A stretch of 64,000 nucleotides of DNA, from NCBI GenBank assembly GCA_036365515.1, contig CM070876.1:108155310-108219309 (forward strand). Direction: 5' to 3'. The DNA comes from Torymus aiolomorphi. Its lineage: Eukaryota; Arthropoda; Insecta; Hymenoptera; Torymidae. The notes beneath the pieces were generated by a model, which had not been told where the DNA came from, ran no database searches, and was given only the letters and a program-made list of their open reading frames with translations. Position numbers and translations under genes: made by a program. Every line of letters begins with the position of its first letter. Positions within the stretch are counted from its first letter, which is position 1. Positions 10,457-22,036 of this stretch are shown here, in pieces.

Positions 10457-13400
10457 TTAAGGGGAGACTGAGGTGGAAAAACGCAAAAAATTTTGAAAAA
10501 TCTCAATTTTTTTTTTTGTACTAAATGATATAAAATTCTATCACAAAAATAAAGAAACAATGTGGAGTATCAAATAATTTTTTTTCCTTTTCAAATTAAC
10601 AATTTTTTAATATTATAATAAACAAAAAAAAAACAGAAAAAAATGAAATATGATTGTTTCTCATTTTTTCCTATTTTCCCTTCTTATTGTAAGACTTTAT
10701 ATTCCATATTTTTAAATTTTAATAGAATACGGTATAGTAGAAGCACAAACCGCGGGCAACGCCAGCTATTGTAATTTCACATTACTATCCGTCTAAAGCC
10801 CTTCACACGAAAAAAGGAACATTATAAAGAGAACAAGAATAGCATGTGTTAGTATATCTATATATACCCCTTGTTCTTTCCTTGTTCCTCGTATTATAGA
10901 TAGAGAAACTCATGCTATACATACCTGTTCCTCCTATCCGTTCCCCTTTTCGTGCGGCGGACTTAATATCTATGTAGTTAGATATAGTCGTAATCGAACG
11001 TTGATCGTATACTCGTTCGAGAATTTCGAGATTTATTCTGCTTATTTTTGTTTTGATTACTACTGACACACATTTGAAAAAATTGTTTTTTTTATTATAT
11101 TATATTAGAATAGATTAGATTGTTTTTGTAAATAAGAGAAGCATTTAATATCAAGTCGGTGGCGTAAGCCAAAGCCTCATCCGACCAAAAATGTATTGGC
11201 AAACAGAGCAATAACCGCTAACAGACAGAAAGTGCAAAAAGTGCAAAAAAAGCCTCAAGATGAAGATATACCTGTCAAAGATTGTGATTTTCTGCTTGTA
11301 CACACTTCTTGTTTACAAGATCTATTAAAAAATGTGTGGTTTAATAACTGTGACTCAAAAGCTATTACAGTACTTTTGACAAATGAAAAAGGTTTTTCAA
11401 CCTTCATAAAATTAAAGTGTTGTGAGTTTGATTGTATTCTAAGTGAATGTTATTCTAGTTCCAAAGTCAATAAGACAAAGAAGGGAAGCTCCTTCTTAGT
11501 TAATAAGAGAATGACAGATGCAGTCAACAGTATTGGTTTAGGATATGCCGCTCTTGAAAGAATTTGTATTGCTCTGAATATGAATTGTATCTCTTCTAGA
11601 TCATTTTATGATCAATTAAAAATTTTATCTGAAGAAGTTACTAATCTTGAAGAGAAAGTGCTTACGCATGCCAGAAATGCTGTGAAAGAAGCTTATGCAG
11701 TTGCTGATCCAGATTCAAATAATTCAACAACTGATATCACTGGATCGTTCGACGGTACATGGCTTACAAGAGGTCATTCTTCTTTATATGGAATTGGAAT
11801 CATCATTGATGTACTGACAGGTTTAGTTGTAGATTTTGAAATCTGTTCAAAATATTGTTCTCAGTGCTCAGTAGCAAGAAAAAGATTTGAGAATGATAGT
11901 GATGAGTTTGATGAGTGGTATGCAGAACACATGAAGAAAGGTGATTCCAATATGAATTTTGTTGGTTCGGCTGGTTCTATGGAAGTAGAAGCAGCTAAAA
12001 GAATCTGGTCTCGTCCTATATCTAAAAATAACATGCGATACGCTGCTATGGTGAGTGATGGAGACTGCAAATCATGGGCTGCATTAAATGAGATGGAACC
12101 GTATAAAAATATAGTCATAGAAAAAGAAGAATGTGTCAACCATGTACATAAGAGGCTAGGCACAGCACTACGAACACTGGCAAAAACGAAAGGACTAGGT
12201 GGAAAAAGCCTGGAGCATTGACACAGCCTAAAATCATAAAACTTCAGGCTTTTTATCGACAAGCTATTAAAACCCATGCTCTAGATATTCCAAAAATTCA
12301 AATGGCAATACACGCTACCATAGACCATTATTCTTCTACTGACTCAAATCCAAAACACTCCAATTGTCCAAAAGGTAATATTGTATTTCAATTTCATTAA
12401 AATAACAGAATTAGAATTTTATTATAAATGTTGTCAAAATAATTATGCACATGGAAATATGCATTTAAAATAATTATTTACTTATAGGTAGTGATTCATG
12501 GTGTTTCTATAACAGAGCGTTGTCAAGTTGCGTCAAACCTAAAAGTCATGAAACCATGAGAACAAAGCTGAATGATAAAGTTTTGGCTCACATACAAACA
12601 GTCTATGATCGCTTAGCCAGCGTTAAATTGCTTCAGAGGTGCACAAAAACAATGACATAAAATGCAAATGAATCTTTGCATTCATTAATTTAGAGAAAAT
12701 GCCCGAAGGAGATTTTTGTTTCGAAAGAAAGAATACACATGGCTGCTGTTAACGCTGTAGCTGAATATAATATGGGAGTGACAGCAACTAGCACAATTAA
12801 GGTGAGCATCAGAAATGAAGAGATGACAACAAATGCTACACAGCTAACTGAGAGACGTGATAGGATAAAAAGAAAAAGAAGTTTCAATGAATACCAAGAG
12901 AAAAGAAAATCTCTGAGACGGACAAAAAAATATGGAACAAAGACATCCAGCACATCAGACTACGGAGCTGGACTTCATTAAATGTTGAGGTAAATCTATT
13001 TTTTCACAGTATTTACTAATGAAAAAGAAGTATTATTATAGTCTTGTTTTGATGATTGTTTAATCACAATTAAGATTATTTTTAATAAAACTGTATTAAA
13101 AGTTTAAAGCTTGTTTTCTCAAAATTAATTTTTTCAATATTCCAAAAGAGGAGTGCGCATAATTTTTTTTTATAATTGATTCAATAAAGCAGGTACTATT
13201 TTTAAATAGTATACGCAATACTTTTTGTTTAAAATATCATAAGTTTACTCAAAACAAAATTTTTTTTCTATGATTTATTCAACTAAATAGTAAAATTATT
13301 AAAAATTATTACAATAATATTTTGATAATAGCTCATGTGTTTAAAATAAATATATATTATGCAAGTCTCTTATGTTTATAACCAATTTCTGTTTGTTAAG

Positions 13401-13621
13401 GTTCTCCAGAAAGGCCAAGACTGAGCATAAACCTCTGACACGTACACTTCATTCCAAAGATCAAGTATTATTTACTTTTGTATATATCTGTTATTTAGGA
13501 CAAAAAATTAGTAAAAATACTTATTTTAAGTGTCATGTTACATTATGTAACTCATAAATATATTATATTTTTTTACATGATGAAAAAAAAAATTTGTCCT
13601 TCCACCTCAGTCTTCCCTTAA
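10457..13621 (+). mobile_element. Mutator-like (MULE) DNA transposon, decayed
   Basis: The ends are imperfect inverted repeats: TTAAGGGGAGACTGAGGTGGA on the left and the complement of TTAAGGGAAGACTGAGGTGGA on the right. Both start with TTAA, which could be the target duplication or part of the TIR. The element sits inside the larger inverted-repeat element and encodes one broken transposase. Flanks inside the element are AT-rich and non-coding. Confidence 0.75.
11196..12981 (+). pseudogene. Mutator-like transposase, broken, one intron
   Basis: The protein has the insect Mutator-like transposase pattern: SFDGTWLTRGHSSLYG with the first acidic residue, then a Cys-rich SKYCSQC, GSAGSMEVEAAKRIW, MVSDGDCKSW and ECVNHVHKRLG. 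The frame shifts near 12218 and continues as IQMAIHATIDHYSS and HSNCPKG. A GT-AG intron fits exactly at 12375-12487, joining CPKG to SDSWC in frame. Further on, two in-frame stops (about 12658 and 12691) interrupt NANESLHSLI and RKCPKEIFVS, where the family normally reads through. The 3' end is a basic tail (12739-12981). The enzyme would move the element. This copy cannot make a full protein. The N-terminal start is uncertain. Confidence 0.85.
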
Positions 13622-13796
13622 TAAATGATGGAGAGGTAATGAATGTACCTCACAGGTGATGGTTAGGGCTCTCATAATTAAAAAAAAAATTTAGTATTTC
13701 CCACCCACACTGTCGGTAAAATAGATTCTTACCTTATCAATCGTTGGTAATGATATCATGGTGGGGGTAGAGCGATCGGGTAGAGTGCTAGTATGT

Positions 13797-13885
13797 ATAG
13801 TATACATAGTATATGTAGTACACATAGTATATTTAGTACACATAGTATATGCAGTATACATAGTATATGTAGTTCACATAGTATA
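13797..13885. repeat. Short tandem repeat, about 16-bp unit
   Basis: Units resembling ACATAGTATATGTAGT repeat about five times with small changes. Confidence 0.85.
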
Positions 13886-14414
13886 TAATGCATTCATTGT
13901 ATGTGATCTTAAAAGTTAATATATTATAATTACCGATGGAGGTAATCAGCTCTGTCAATAAGGTAGAAATGCCGTAGGGTTCGTATGTAATATAGTGGGC
14001 TGAAACTTGTCTAAATTTCGAAGAATTTCGAACGTCGCCTCTATAGTAATGGCGACGCTCTACCAATCAGAGAGCTCCATACCATTTTTCCAAGAATTCT
14101 ATGCAGGTTTGAACTTGCATCAGCGAGCTCCGTCTCAACTTGTCCAAAACGTTTTTTCAAGAATTCTGTGAAGGTATGAAGATGCGAACCCCATTGAGCG
14201 GTGGTGGGATATAGTATGAGTGCTTCGTGTATTATCTATATATATGGATTGGAAGTATCTGGTTGTGTTTCTAACATCATACGAATCAAAACTCAAGCGC
14301 TTATGCTCATCTTGTTGAACAGGAGAAAAAAGAGGAGAAAAAATGAAAAAAAATGAAAAAAAAAATGAAAATATTAATGAATTAATCAATTATTTAACAA
14401 ACAACCACCCACCC

Positions 14415-16349
14415 TCACACGATGTGTGAGTATAGGTGGTGCTTGTTGACGGTTTGCACAACCTGACTTATAGCTGGCCGTACGCCTACGCAGCAGTGGG
14501 CAGCGCGACGACTCCGGCTCGCCGCCTAGTGGAGCGCACACTATATATAGTGCATGTCGTGTATGTCATCTAACAAGTATCAGAATAATTGGTGAGTTTG
14601 GAGCTATCTCATACGGCTCTGTTTGTAAAGTTGGATAGCCTATCTGATGTTACATACTGCTTTGTCGGTAAGGTAGAGATGGTTGATTCATCTGCAGATG
14701 GCGCTACGAAAGAGTGGGTATCAATGGAAACATAACCTCAAACGTACATGAATTTTCAGAAGTCTTGCTACTGTAAACGGAAAAATCGAACGGCGAAACG
14801 AACAAAATTTTATGAGTTATGATATGACTTTATTAGAAAAAAAATGAAAAAAAGGAAAAAAAGGAAGAAAAAAATGGAAAAAAAAAAATAAATTAATAAT
14901 AATAATTCATAATAATTAATTATTTAACAAAATACCACCTGCCCCCACACGATGTGGCAAAATTCAAATTTTTTAAATGGGGTTAACAGCCTATATAGAA
15001 TTCTGCTCTGTTGGTAAGGTAGATTTGGGTTATCGACTGCTACTAATGTTGGATTATCAACCACCCTGCAATTACCGCCGGCAAGGTAGCGCTCTACCTT
15101 ACCCACCGAGCGCCAGCTCCGATCGTAAGTGGTCCCGAACTGTCCTAGCTCACCTACTTTTACATAACAAGCTTACAGAAAGCTTCCAAAATACCTTCGA
15201 ACATCCTTCCAGTGAGATATTCCATTAAAACTTGGAGTAACCTTTCTAGCAGGAATTTGGAAAGCATTCTAAAACAATTTTTGATGTATGACAGAACTCC
15301 TTTACGAATGTCATAACGGAAGTTTGTTGGAGTATTCCAAATCAATGTTTTAAGAAAGCTTCCTGACAGATTTGCGAAAGAATAGAAAAAAAGATTCGAA
15401 TTACTCGAATGTGAAAAATAATATGAAACCTTTAGGGAAGATTGTAGGAATTTCATGAGTAATATCAAAATAATCATCGTATTGATACCTTTTTTCTTAC
15501 ATCGTCATTTTTTATGATTTTTGGAGTGGCGTAGAGAGACTCATGAAGAGCTTCCATCATAAATATTATTTTTAGATCACAATTTTTGCGATATTCATAA
15601 AGTTGAGTCGGAGATCGTCCTTAAGGAGATGTGAGATACCGACATCATATTCCAACAAGTATACTTTATCAAAATATTAATACGATGGCTTTAAAGAAAT
15701 TCTTTGTGTACATATAAGGAGGGCATGTAAAATTGAGTTTTTCCAAAACACTGTTCAGAAATTTTTTAATGAATAAATCGTTGTAATATTGATAAGTAGG
15801 AATCTGCATTTTTGTCATTTTGATTCAATTTTTCAACGACTATATTTCATGATACTACTAATAGAATCGTTAAAAAAAATTTTAAATACTTATTGTACTT
15901 ACATATAGGTAGGACGCGTGTTTTTCAAAATAAATGTTTAAAAGTTAATTTATTAATTAATAAAATTGGGTGGATTTTGGACTAGAGAAGGTCAACCTTT
16001 CAAGTCGAAGACTTGATAAGCTATATTAAAAAAAAAAAATAATACTTTATTTTTCTTATAAAATTCCTTTTTGTAATCAACATAATGAAATGCCAAGTTT
16101 AAAAAAATGTTTATTCGAAGTAATAATAATTAAAGTTAATATTTTCTTTATTTCGTAAAATATATTCAGTACACTGATTTTATTTCTAACTTACCGACAT
16201 TATATTTTTTTAATTTATGGAATTATATAAATAATTTTTAAATGTCATTAATATATAAGATACAGTAATCAAAATAATAATATTTGAATTATCGTTTAAA
16301 CTGCATCTTATTTACATGAAAATGTCTGAACTCCTTTAAGCGAGCGATA
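14415..16349 (-). repeat. Right inverted arm
   Basis: Reverse complement of 7173-9319, somewhat shorter because it lacks one copy of the internal 90-bp direct repeat. The repeated 24-bp motif recurs here in reverse orientation at about 14618, 14657 and 14995. Confidence 0.8.
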
Positions 16350-16413
16350 GCGTAAGGGATAGCATGCGTTCGTAGTAACCCAAAGGTCGTAGGTTCGATT
16401 CCCGGTCAGGTCG
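16341..16413 (+). other. tRNA-like stretch with box B (SINE or pseudo-tRNA)
   Basis: GGTTCGATTCC (about 16393-16403) matches the Pol III box B. TAGCGTAAGGG lies about 45 bases upstream and is close to box A. The T-arm pairs poorly (several mismatches) and I cannot draw a convincing anticodon arm, so I do not call a working tRNA. It overlaps the end of the right inverted arm. Confidence 0.4.
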
Positions 16414-16569
16414 AAAAATTTTATGTACAATTATTTCTGCGATAATAAAATTGCGATTAATATAGAAATAAGGTAAAAATTATATGCGAGGATTGTAATA
16501 CTTCTAGAGAATTGTTAATATTATTTATAGCTTTATGTTACTCTTTGAAGATATTGAGAAAAGATTTCT

Positions 16570-17410
16570 GGAAAGATTACTAGAATCTTTCATGGAAGCT
16601 TTCTGCCTATGAGTTGCTCCAGAAATTTCGATCTTCCAGGAATCTTTCATGTAAGCTTTCTGAAAAATTACGAATCTTTCTTGTAGGCTTTCAGAAAGCT
16701 TCTAATTATCTTTCTACAAACCTTAAAGATACCTTCCCGAAAGGTTTCCTGACAGGTGACTGCAATCATTCAAGATATCATTATGTGAATCATTTGTACC
16801 AGACATTTTGAACTTCCGCGAATATTCTGTGAAAGCTTCCTAAAAGATTCTTGAAGGTTGCTGCATTTTTTTACGGAAGCTTGCTGAAAGATTTTCTGTT
16901 TCTTCAGAAAGCTTTCAGTTACCTTTTCAAAAACAAAAAAAAACTGCCAATGATTTGTCCCAAACATTCTGAACTTTCGCGGAGATTTCATGAAAGCTTT
17001 CTGAAAGACTGCGAAACTTTCTTGCAAGCTTGCAGAACGCTTCTAATTATCTTTCTAGAAACTTTAAAGAAAGCTTCCCGAAATGTTTCCTGACAGGTGA
17101 CTGCATCTTACAAGGATCTTTATGTGAGTAATTTGTCCAAGAGATTTTGAACTTCCACATAGATTCCGTGAAAGCTTCCTAAAAGATTCTTGAAGGTTGC
17201 ACGTAAGCTTGCTGAAAGATTCCCTCTTCGTTCAGAACGCTTTCAGTTACCTTTTCAAAAACTTTAAAGAAACCTTCCTGAAAGGTTTTCGGAAAGATTA
17301 CTGCCACTGATTTGTCCCAGACGTTCTGAACTTTCGCGGAGATTTCATGAAAGCTTCCTGAAAGACTGCGAAACTTTCTTGTAAGCTTGCAGAAAGCTTT
17401 CAGCAATCTT
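16570..17410. repeat. Degenerate tandem repeat rich in GAAAGCTTNCTGAAAGATT
   Basis: Units of about 300-340 bp (approximately 16740-17085 and 17085-17410, with a partial unit before) align with one another. Shorter AAGCTTTC/GAAAGCTT modules recur within them. The inverted pair at 1-177 and 17368-17540 overlaps this family. Confidence 0.75.
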
Positions 17411-17540
17411 TAATGCTATGTAGGAATTACTATCATTGTAAAATTTTTAGAACTTTTCTTTTTAACAAAAGCTTTAATTTAAGACCTGGTAGATCGATTT
17501 GCCTTGAAAAATATTCCAGATATAAGAGTTTTTTTTCCAA
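17368..17540. repeat. Right copy of the long-distance inverted repeat
   Basis: Partner of 1-177, with a handful of differences. Confidence 0.75.
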
Positions 17541-18950
17541 TATTCAAGAAGTAATCAGGTGTCTTCACCAGTGAATGAAGAAATAAGGGAGTAGTAATTT
17601 TTGTTATTTAATTAAGAGTCTTAAAAATTTATTAAAAGTAAAAATCATTTTCAATTAGTATTTTAAAATCTTCAAACTTTACGACAGTGACAAAATTGTA
17701 GATAAAGAATAAAAGTAGAAATTTTGTTCATAATAAATCTGTAAATATCTCCTAAAACCAGTAAATGAAGACGTGGTGCTAGTTACTGAACACTTTGAAA
17801 ACAGTGAATGAACACTTACTTTGTACGTATACCCTAGTGGAAATGTATTCGAGCCAAAAAATGTGCCAAAAGTGTTCCATGATATATAGAAAGTGTTCCA
17901 TGGTGTTTTCAAGACAGATTTCGGACATTTCATACAATATTGGAACAATTTGGAACACTTATTACCACGATATGATACACTTAATAACCACTTCGAAACA
18001 TTTCTTAGAAAATAGACTGAATCAATTTTTCATATTTTAGTGGAATACTTTTTATATGACCTGGCACACTTTTGGAACAGTTTGGAACATTTTTTAAAAT
18101 TTTCATTTACAGGGCCCATTTTTAGTCAAGTAAAACAAAATGTTCCTCGATACATAAAATATCTTCTAAACTATAGATACATTTTTCACCTAAATTTGTA
18201 GTTATTACGTTTTTTTGGAACACTTATAAACATCATTGGAACATTTTTTAAACACCATTGACCATTCTTAGAATATTTTTCGAAAATTTATTAAATTTAT
18301 CTAAACCATTTTTGTTAACATTTCTTAAATATTCTTAAATATTTTAAAAACATTTTTAAATTTTAGTTTTCTGTATGTTCCTAAATACCCGAGAAGTATT
18401 CAGAAAGTGTTCCTAAATATTCCAAAAGCACGGACAACTTTTTCTTTTAATCCATTATAGATAAAAAATGTTCCAAATAGTTCCAAAAAGTGTTCGAATT
18501 TGTTTTAAAAAATACGAAAAATTTTTATATTTGTTACAGAAGAAAATTAAAAAGTGTACCAATTTATTCAAAAAGTATGCGAATCATTCTCAAAAATATC
18601 CCAAAAGTGTTCCGCTTACTACCAAAAGTATTCTGAGTAAATGTAATATATAATCGATTTCACCCTATTAGAAATTTTTGAGTCTAAAACGGTCACAAAT
18701 GTTCCAAACTGTGTCCTTAAGTGTGCCAAAAGGGTTCCAAATGTCCGAAATCTGTCATTTATGTACAGCTTAGACACAAATTTCAAACAGTTTGGAACAC
18801 TTTTAGAATAGAAAGGTCATAGTTTAAAACACTGGATTTTTTCCACTAGGGTACCCCGATGGAAATGGAAAGTATATATAAATGTAAAAAAATATATATA
18901 AATGTAAATAAGTGTATGTAAAAGTTGTAATTGGAACATTTTTTTCATTT
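17541..18950. other. AT-rich repeat DNA, target of the BEL element
   Basis: Non-coding, with scattered GGAACACTTTT/TGTTCCAAA motifs. A block at 17742-17860 (CTCCTAAAACCAGTAAATGAA and following) recurs at 26690-26790 beyond the BEL element, and the sequence just before the left LTR resembles 26770-26870. The element therefore landed in a tandemly repeated sequence. Confidence 0.6.
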
Positions 18951-18955
18951 ATATA

Positions 18956-19271
18956 TGTTGGCGATCCAGCGCCTCGACCCGCGAGACGCTGACGTCACCA
19001 AGCCTTAAAAGGCAATATACGGTGCGCAGCCAATGAGCGCCCTCCACGCGGTCCTCTCTCGCCGCCCCTCCATCTAAAAGCACGCCGCCGTCTCATCATG
19101 AGGCGCCGGCCGGCGACAGTTCACGCGCGACGGCCAGAGAGAGAGAACAGCAACAATTGTACGCCACGAGGCACGACGGACGCGCTTTCAATAAAGCCAA
19201 TTTTATCTCCACACGAAACGCCTACTCTTTTTGAACCTCTCCAGTCCACGATCCACATTCAACATTAAACA
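18956..19271 (+). repeat. BEL 5' LTR
   Basis: It is 316 bp with TG...CA ends. GC-rich relative to its surroundings. A polyadenylation-type AATAAA lies at about 19191. Confidence 0.95.
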
Positions 19272-19273
19272 TT

Positions 19274-19291
19274 TGGTCCTTCGAGCCGGAT
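19274..19291 (+). promoter_or_regulatory. BEL primer-binding site (tRNA-Tyr type)
   Basis: TGGTCCTTCGAGCCGGAT starts two bases after the LTR. It is complementary to a tRNA ending ATCCGGCTCGAAGGA plus CCA, which is how tRNA-Tyr ends. It would prime minus-strand DNA synthesis. Confidence 0.75.
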
Positions 19292-19302
19292 CGTGAGGAG
19301 AA

Positions 19303-19397
19303 CGACATCGACATGGCCACGCCGAAGAAACTTGCTCCTATCTTCTATCCTCACTCTCGAGTGGTTTAGAGATAGTCATTTTTCTCCCATACAGGTA
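19303..19397 (+). repeat. Copy of a pol fragment inside the BEL leader
   Basis: About 95 bp resembling 24851-24944 of the same element (about 85% by eye, including GTGGTTTAGAGATAGTCATT). It begins at CGACATCG and stops at CAGGT. Confidence 0.8.
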
Positions 19398-19599
19398 CGC
19401 ATCAAAAGTGTTCGTGGTCGTGAGTGCCGTAACAGTCACGTGCTCTAGCATGCCGACTTCGCGCGTACGTTGCTGTCTCTCTCTTTCGTTAATTCGCCGT
19501 CGTGTGTACTCGGAAGCCACCTTCTAAGGCTTCCTAGGGAAATAGCACATTCAATTGCTATTTTCCCCATTTCTAAAAACGCCTTGGAGTGCGTCGCTA

Positions 19600-20070
19600 T
19601 CGACTCCAAGACGTTGCCAAGAGCGTGCGCTGTAAAGCCAGCTCTAGAGTCATCGCGTTCGTACGTTGACCGGCAGCCATCTTGTCTTGTAGCCAAGAGC
19701 GTGCGCTGTAAAGCCAGCTCTCGAGCCACCGCGTTCGTACGGTGACCGGCACATATCAAGACCTGGACAACCAGCGTGCATTGTACACGCTCGGGGTCCA
19801 CAGCATTTCTAAAACGGACAACCAGCGTGCATTGTACACGCACGGGGTCCACATCACTCAAGCAAAGGAGTACCCGCGTGGAGCCTACACGCTACGGGGC
19901 TCACGCAAGTCAAGCCAGGAGTCACCCACGTGTCGGCGCGCTACGGGGCTCACACAAGCCAAGCCAAGGAGTACCCGCGTGCAGCGTACACGCTACGGGG
20001 CTCACACACATCGAAACAAGGACTACCCACGTGGAGCTGGCTCGCTTTCACTGCATCGAGCTCGTACTCG
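19600..20070 (+). repeat. Tandem repeats in the BEL leader
   Basis: Two roughly 75-bp units (GCCAAGAGCGTGCGCTGTAAAGCC...) at 19616 and 19692 are followed by about six 45-60-bp units. These contain GCGTGCATTGTACACGC or CGTACACGCTACGGGGCTCAC. Open frames here (19742-20341) follow the repeat and have no recognisable domain. Confidence 0.75.
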
Positions 20071-20908
20071 CCGTATATATAGTGAGCTTTCCACGAGGGA
20101 AGGAGGGTCGTCTACAAGAAGACGACAATCAGGACGCGCTACGTCCGGGAAATCGCATACGTCTTCACCAAGAGGATTAGGAGGCAGACGAGTCCATCAT
20201 TCGCCACAGGGGGCGCGTTTCCACAGAGCGAAGCGGTGCTCGGACGAGTCCATCTTATTCGCATCTATCGTCGATCCGATTGCGCTTAGATACTTCGTCC
20301 TAATACTTGGACACACGTATCGTTCCAATTTGTTTATTTAAAAATACTTTTCAACTATTGTCTAGTCAAATTAGTGCTTTTTTTTCATTTAATGAAAATT
20401 TAAATTTAATTTGAGATTAATACAATTTGATTGAGTTTGAGTTTATAAAATTTATTGTAATATCTAACTAGTCTTGAGAAATTGAATGCAATTTCGACCT
20501 AGCAAATACTTATAATTTGGACCTTGCAGTTATACTGCTGCCTGTTGATTCAAATTTGGACTGCAACTTCGACTGTTGACCCGCACCTGGACGCATCTTC
20601 AACAGCTGACTACGTTGCGGAGCTAGCTGCGATCACAACGTCTGCAGTAACTTCACTTCAAGTTCTTCACATCAACGTTACGGATCATCAGCTGATTCAT
20701 CGTGCGTACGAAAGCAGACGCAGTCAACGTCGCATCGTCAAGCGCATCTCAACTTTCACTGTAGCATAAGTATTATAACCTAGGTTAAGACTTAGAAGTA
20801 ATTACTCTCACTACTTCTTACTTTACTCTCGAGTGGGTAAGAGTAGTTTACTTAAACCTAAGCTCGAATAGTCAAATTCGTTACTAGTCTAATTAACTTG
20901 ATCTCAAA

Positions 20909-22036
20909 ATGGAGGGACTACATACTAGACAGTTGTTGCTCCAAGCTAGAATTAATAGTTCTTTTCAAAACTTCAAATCTAAAGGTAAAGATAACATGAC
21001 TAAGGGTACAGCCAAGGCTCGCTTAGCAGGTCTTGAGGAAAATTATGCTACTTTTAAACAACATCACGAGAAAATCTTGAACCTTAAAACTCTTGATATG
21101 CAGCATGATTATTTCAAAACCAATCTTTTTGACTTAGTTGAGGACAATTTCTATGATCGGAAAGGTGATTTTCTTAACTTTTTGGAAAGCTTAGAAGTAC
21201 AGAGCCCAGCGCAGGACTCTTCTAACTCGACTAATGAGACAGTGCTTCCAAGACCCACTCAACCTACTAATACGTCGTTTCAATCATTGCCAAAAATAGA
21301 TTTACCAAAGTTTTCGGGGAAATTCTCGGATTGGGAGAATTTTAGAGACGTCTTTCGTTCGGTCATACATCGTCGCGAAGACTTAACTCCTGTGTTGAAG
21401 TTGCATTATCTTCGCACTCACCTTACAGGTGAGGCACTTGAGAAAATCAAATCTCTTCCCATTTCTAGTGACAATTATGAACGTGCATGGACAACTCTAA
21501 CCGAGTATTACGAAAATCAACGTCGCATTGTTAGTTCTCACATTTCGGAAATCTTCTCAGTCAAACCCATGAAGTCAGACAATTCGTCAGAAATTAAACG
21601 AATATACAGGGAACTTTTTAAACCTATAGCTAGTCTAACTTCACTTAATAGAGAGGCATCTTTAGGAAATGACCTAATGGTACATTTTTCGATTAAACAA
21701 CTCGATTTAAATACACGGAAAGAGTGGGAAAGACACCTAGGTGATAGTGTCGATCCACCCACATTGGCGCAATTACAAGCATTTCTTCGAAGTCAAACCC
21801 TCACTCTAGAAGCCATCGAAGCTGGTACTAGATCGTCCTCAACAAATAATTCAAAACCTCAGTCATCTAATTCCAAATCTCGAAAACCAGAGCATGACAA
21901 TGCTCAGTCGGTTTATTCTCATCAGACTTCTCCGACAAATCCCTCAAAAAGAAATGTTCGATTTGCAATCAATCTCATTTTACAAATCGATGTGAACGAT
22001 TTATCAATAAAACGGTTCCTGAGCGAAAGGAATTGA
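20909..22036 (+). CDS. gag: BEL Gag (Pao-type retrotransposon peptidase-associated Gag)
   Basis: An ATG at 20909 opens a frame of 375 codons. The central region, with PKIDLPKFSGKFSDWENFRD at about residues 130-150 and LRTHLTGEALEKI further on, is the DUF1759-type BEL/Pao Gag core that packages genomic RNA. At about 21945-21953, in a run of A/G bases, the coding frame shifts by one. The zinc-knuckle linker (CNQSHFTNRC) continues in the frame of the next gene, so the last roughly 28 codons of this frame are probably not native. In BEL elements Gag and Pol are normally one polyprotein, so this is most likely a lesion, not programmed slippage. Confidence 0.85.
   Translation: MEGLHTRQLLLQARINSSFQNFKSKGKDNMTKGTAKARLAGLEENYATFKQHHEKILNLKTLDMQHDYFKTNLFDLVEDNFYDRKGDFLNFLESLEVQSPAQDSSNSTNETVLPRPTQPTNTSFQSLPKIDLPKFSGKFSDWENFRDVFRSVIHRREDLTPVLKLHYLRTHLTGEALEKIKSLPISSDNYERAWTTLTEYYENQRRIVSSHISEIFSVKPMKSDNSSEIKRIYRELFKPIASLTSLNREASLGNDLMVHFSIKQLDLNTRKEWERHLGDSVDPPTLAQLQAFLRSQTLTLEAIEAGTRSSSTNNSKPQSSNSKSRKPEHDNAQSVYSHQTSPTNPSKRNVRFAINLILQIDVNDLSIKRFLSERN

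Larger units (their letters stand above)
7173..16349. mobile_element. 9.2 kb element with about 2 kb inverted-repeat arms
   Basis: The left arm (7173-9319) and the right arm (about 14415-16349) are inverted copies. They begin with TATCGCTCGCTTAAAGG and end at CTCACACATCGTGTGA. Most of their length aligns, apart from an extra roughly 90-bp direct repeat in the left arm (8420-8610). Between them lie one uncharacterised gene (9374-10000) and a Mutator-like transposon that inserted later. Long arms around a small coding region suggest a DNA transposon or virus-like element, but I do not recognise the family. Confidence 0.75.

Noticed and set aside
13797..13885. Possible CRISPR-like array
   Set aside because: Units of about 16 bp with no distinct spacers; simple tandem repeat in eukaryotic DNA.
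16341..16413. Possible functional tRNA
   Set aside because: Box B is good, but the T-arm and acceptor do not pair and no anticodon arm can be drawn.
17679..18653. Short frames in the AT-rich repeat
   Set aside because: No conserved motif; scattered GGAACACTT repeats explain the composition.
19742..20341. 199-codon frame in the BEL leader
   Set aside because: Follows tandem repeats; upstream leader of a gag-pol RNA; no domain.
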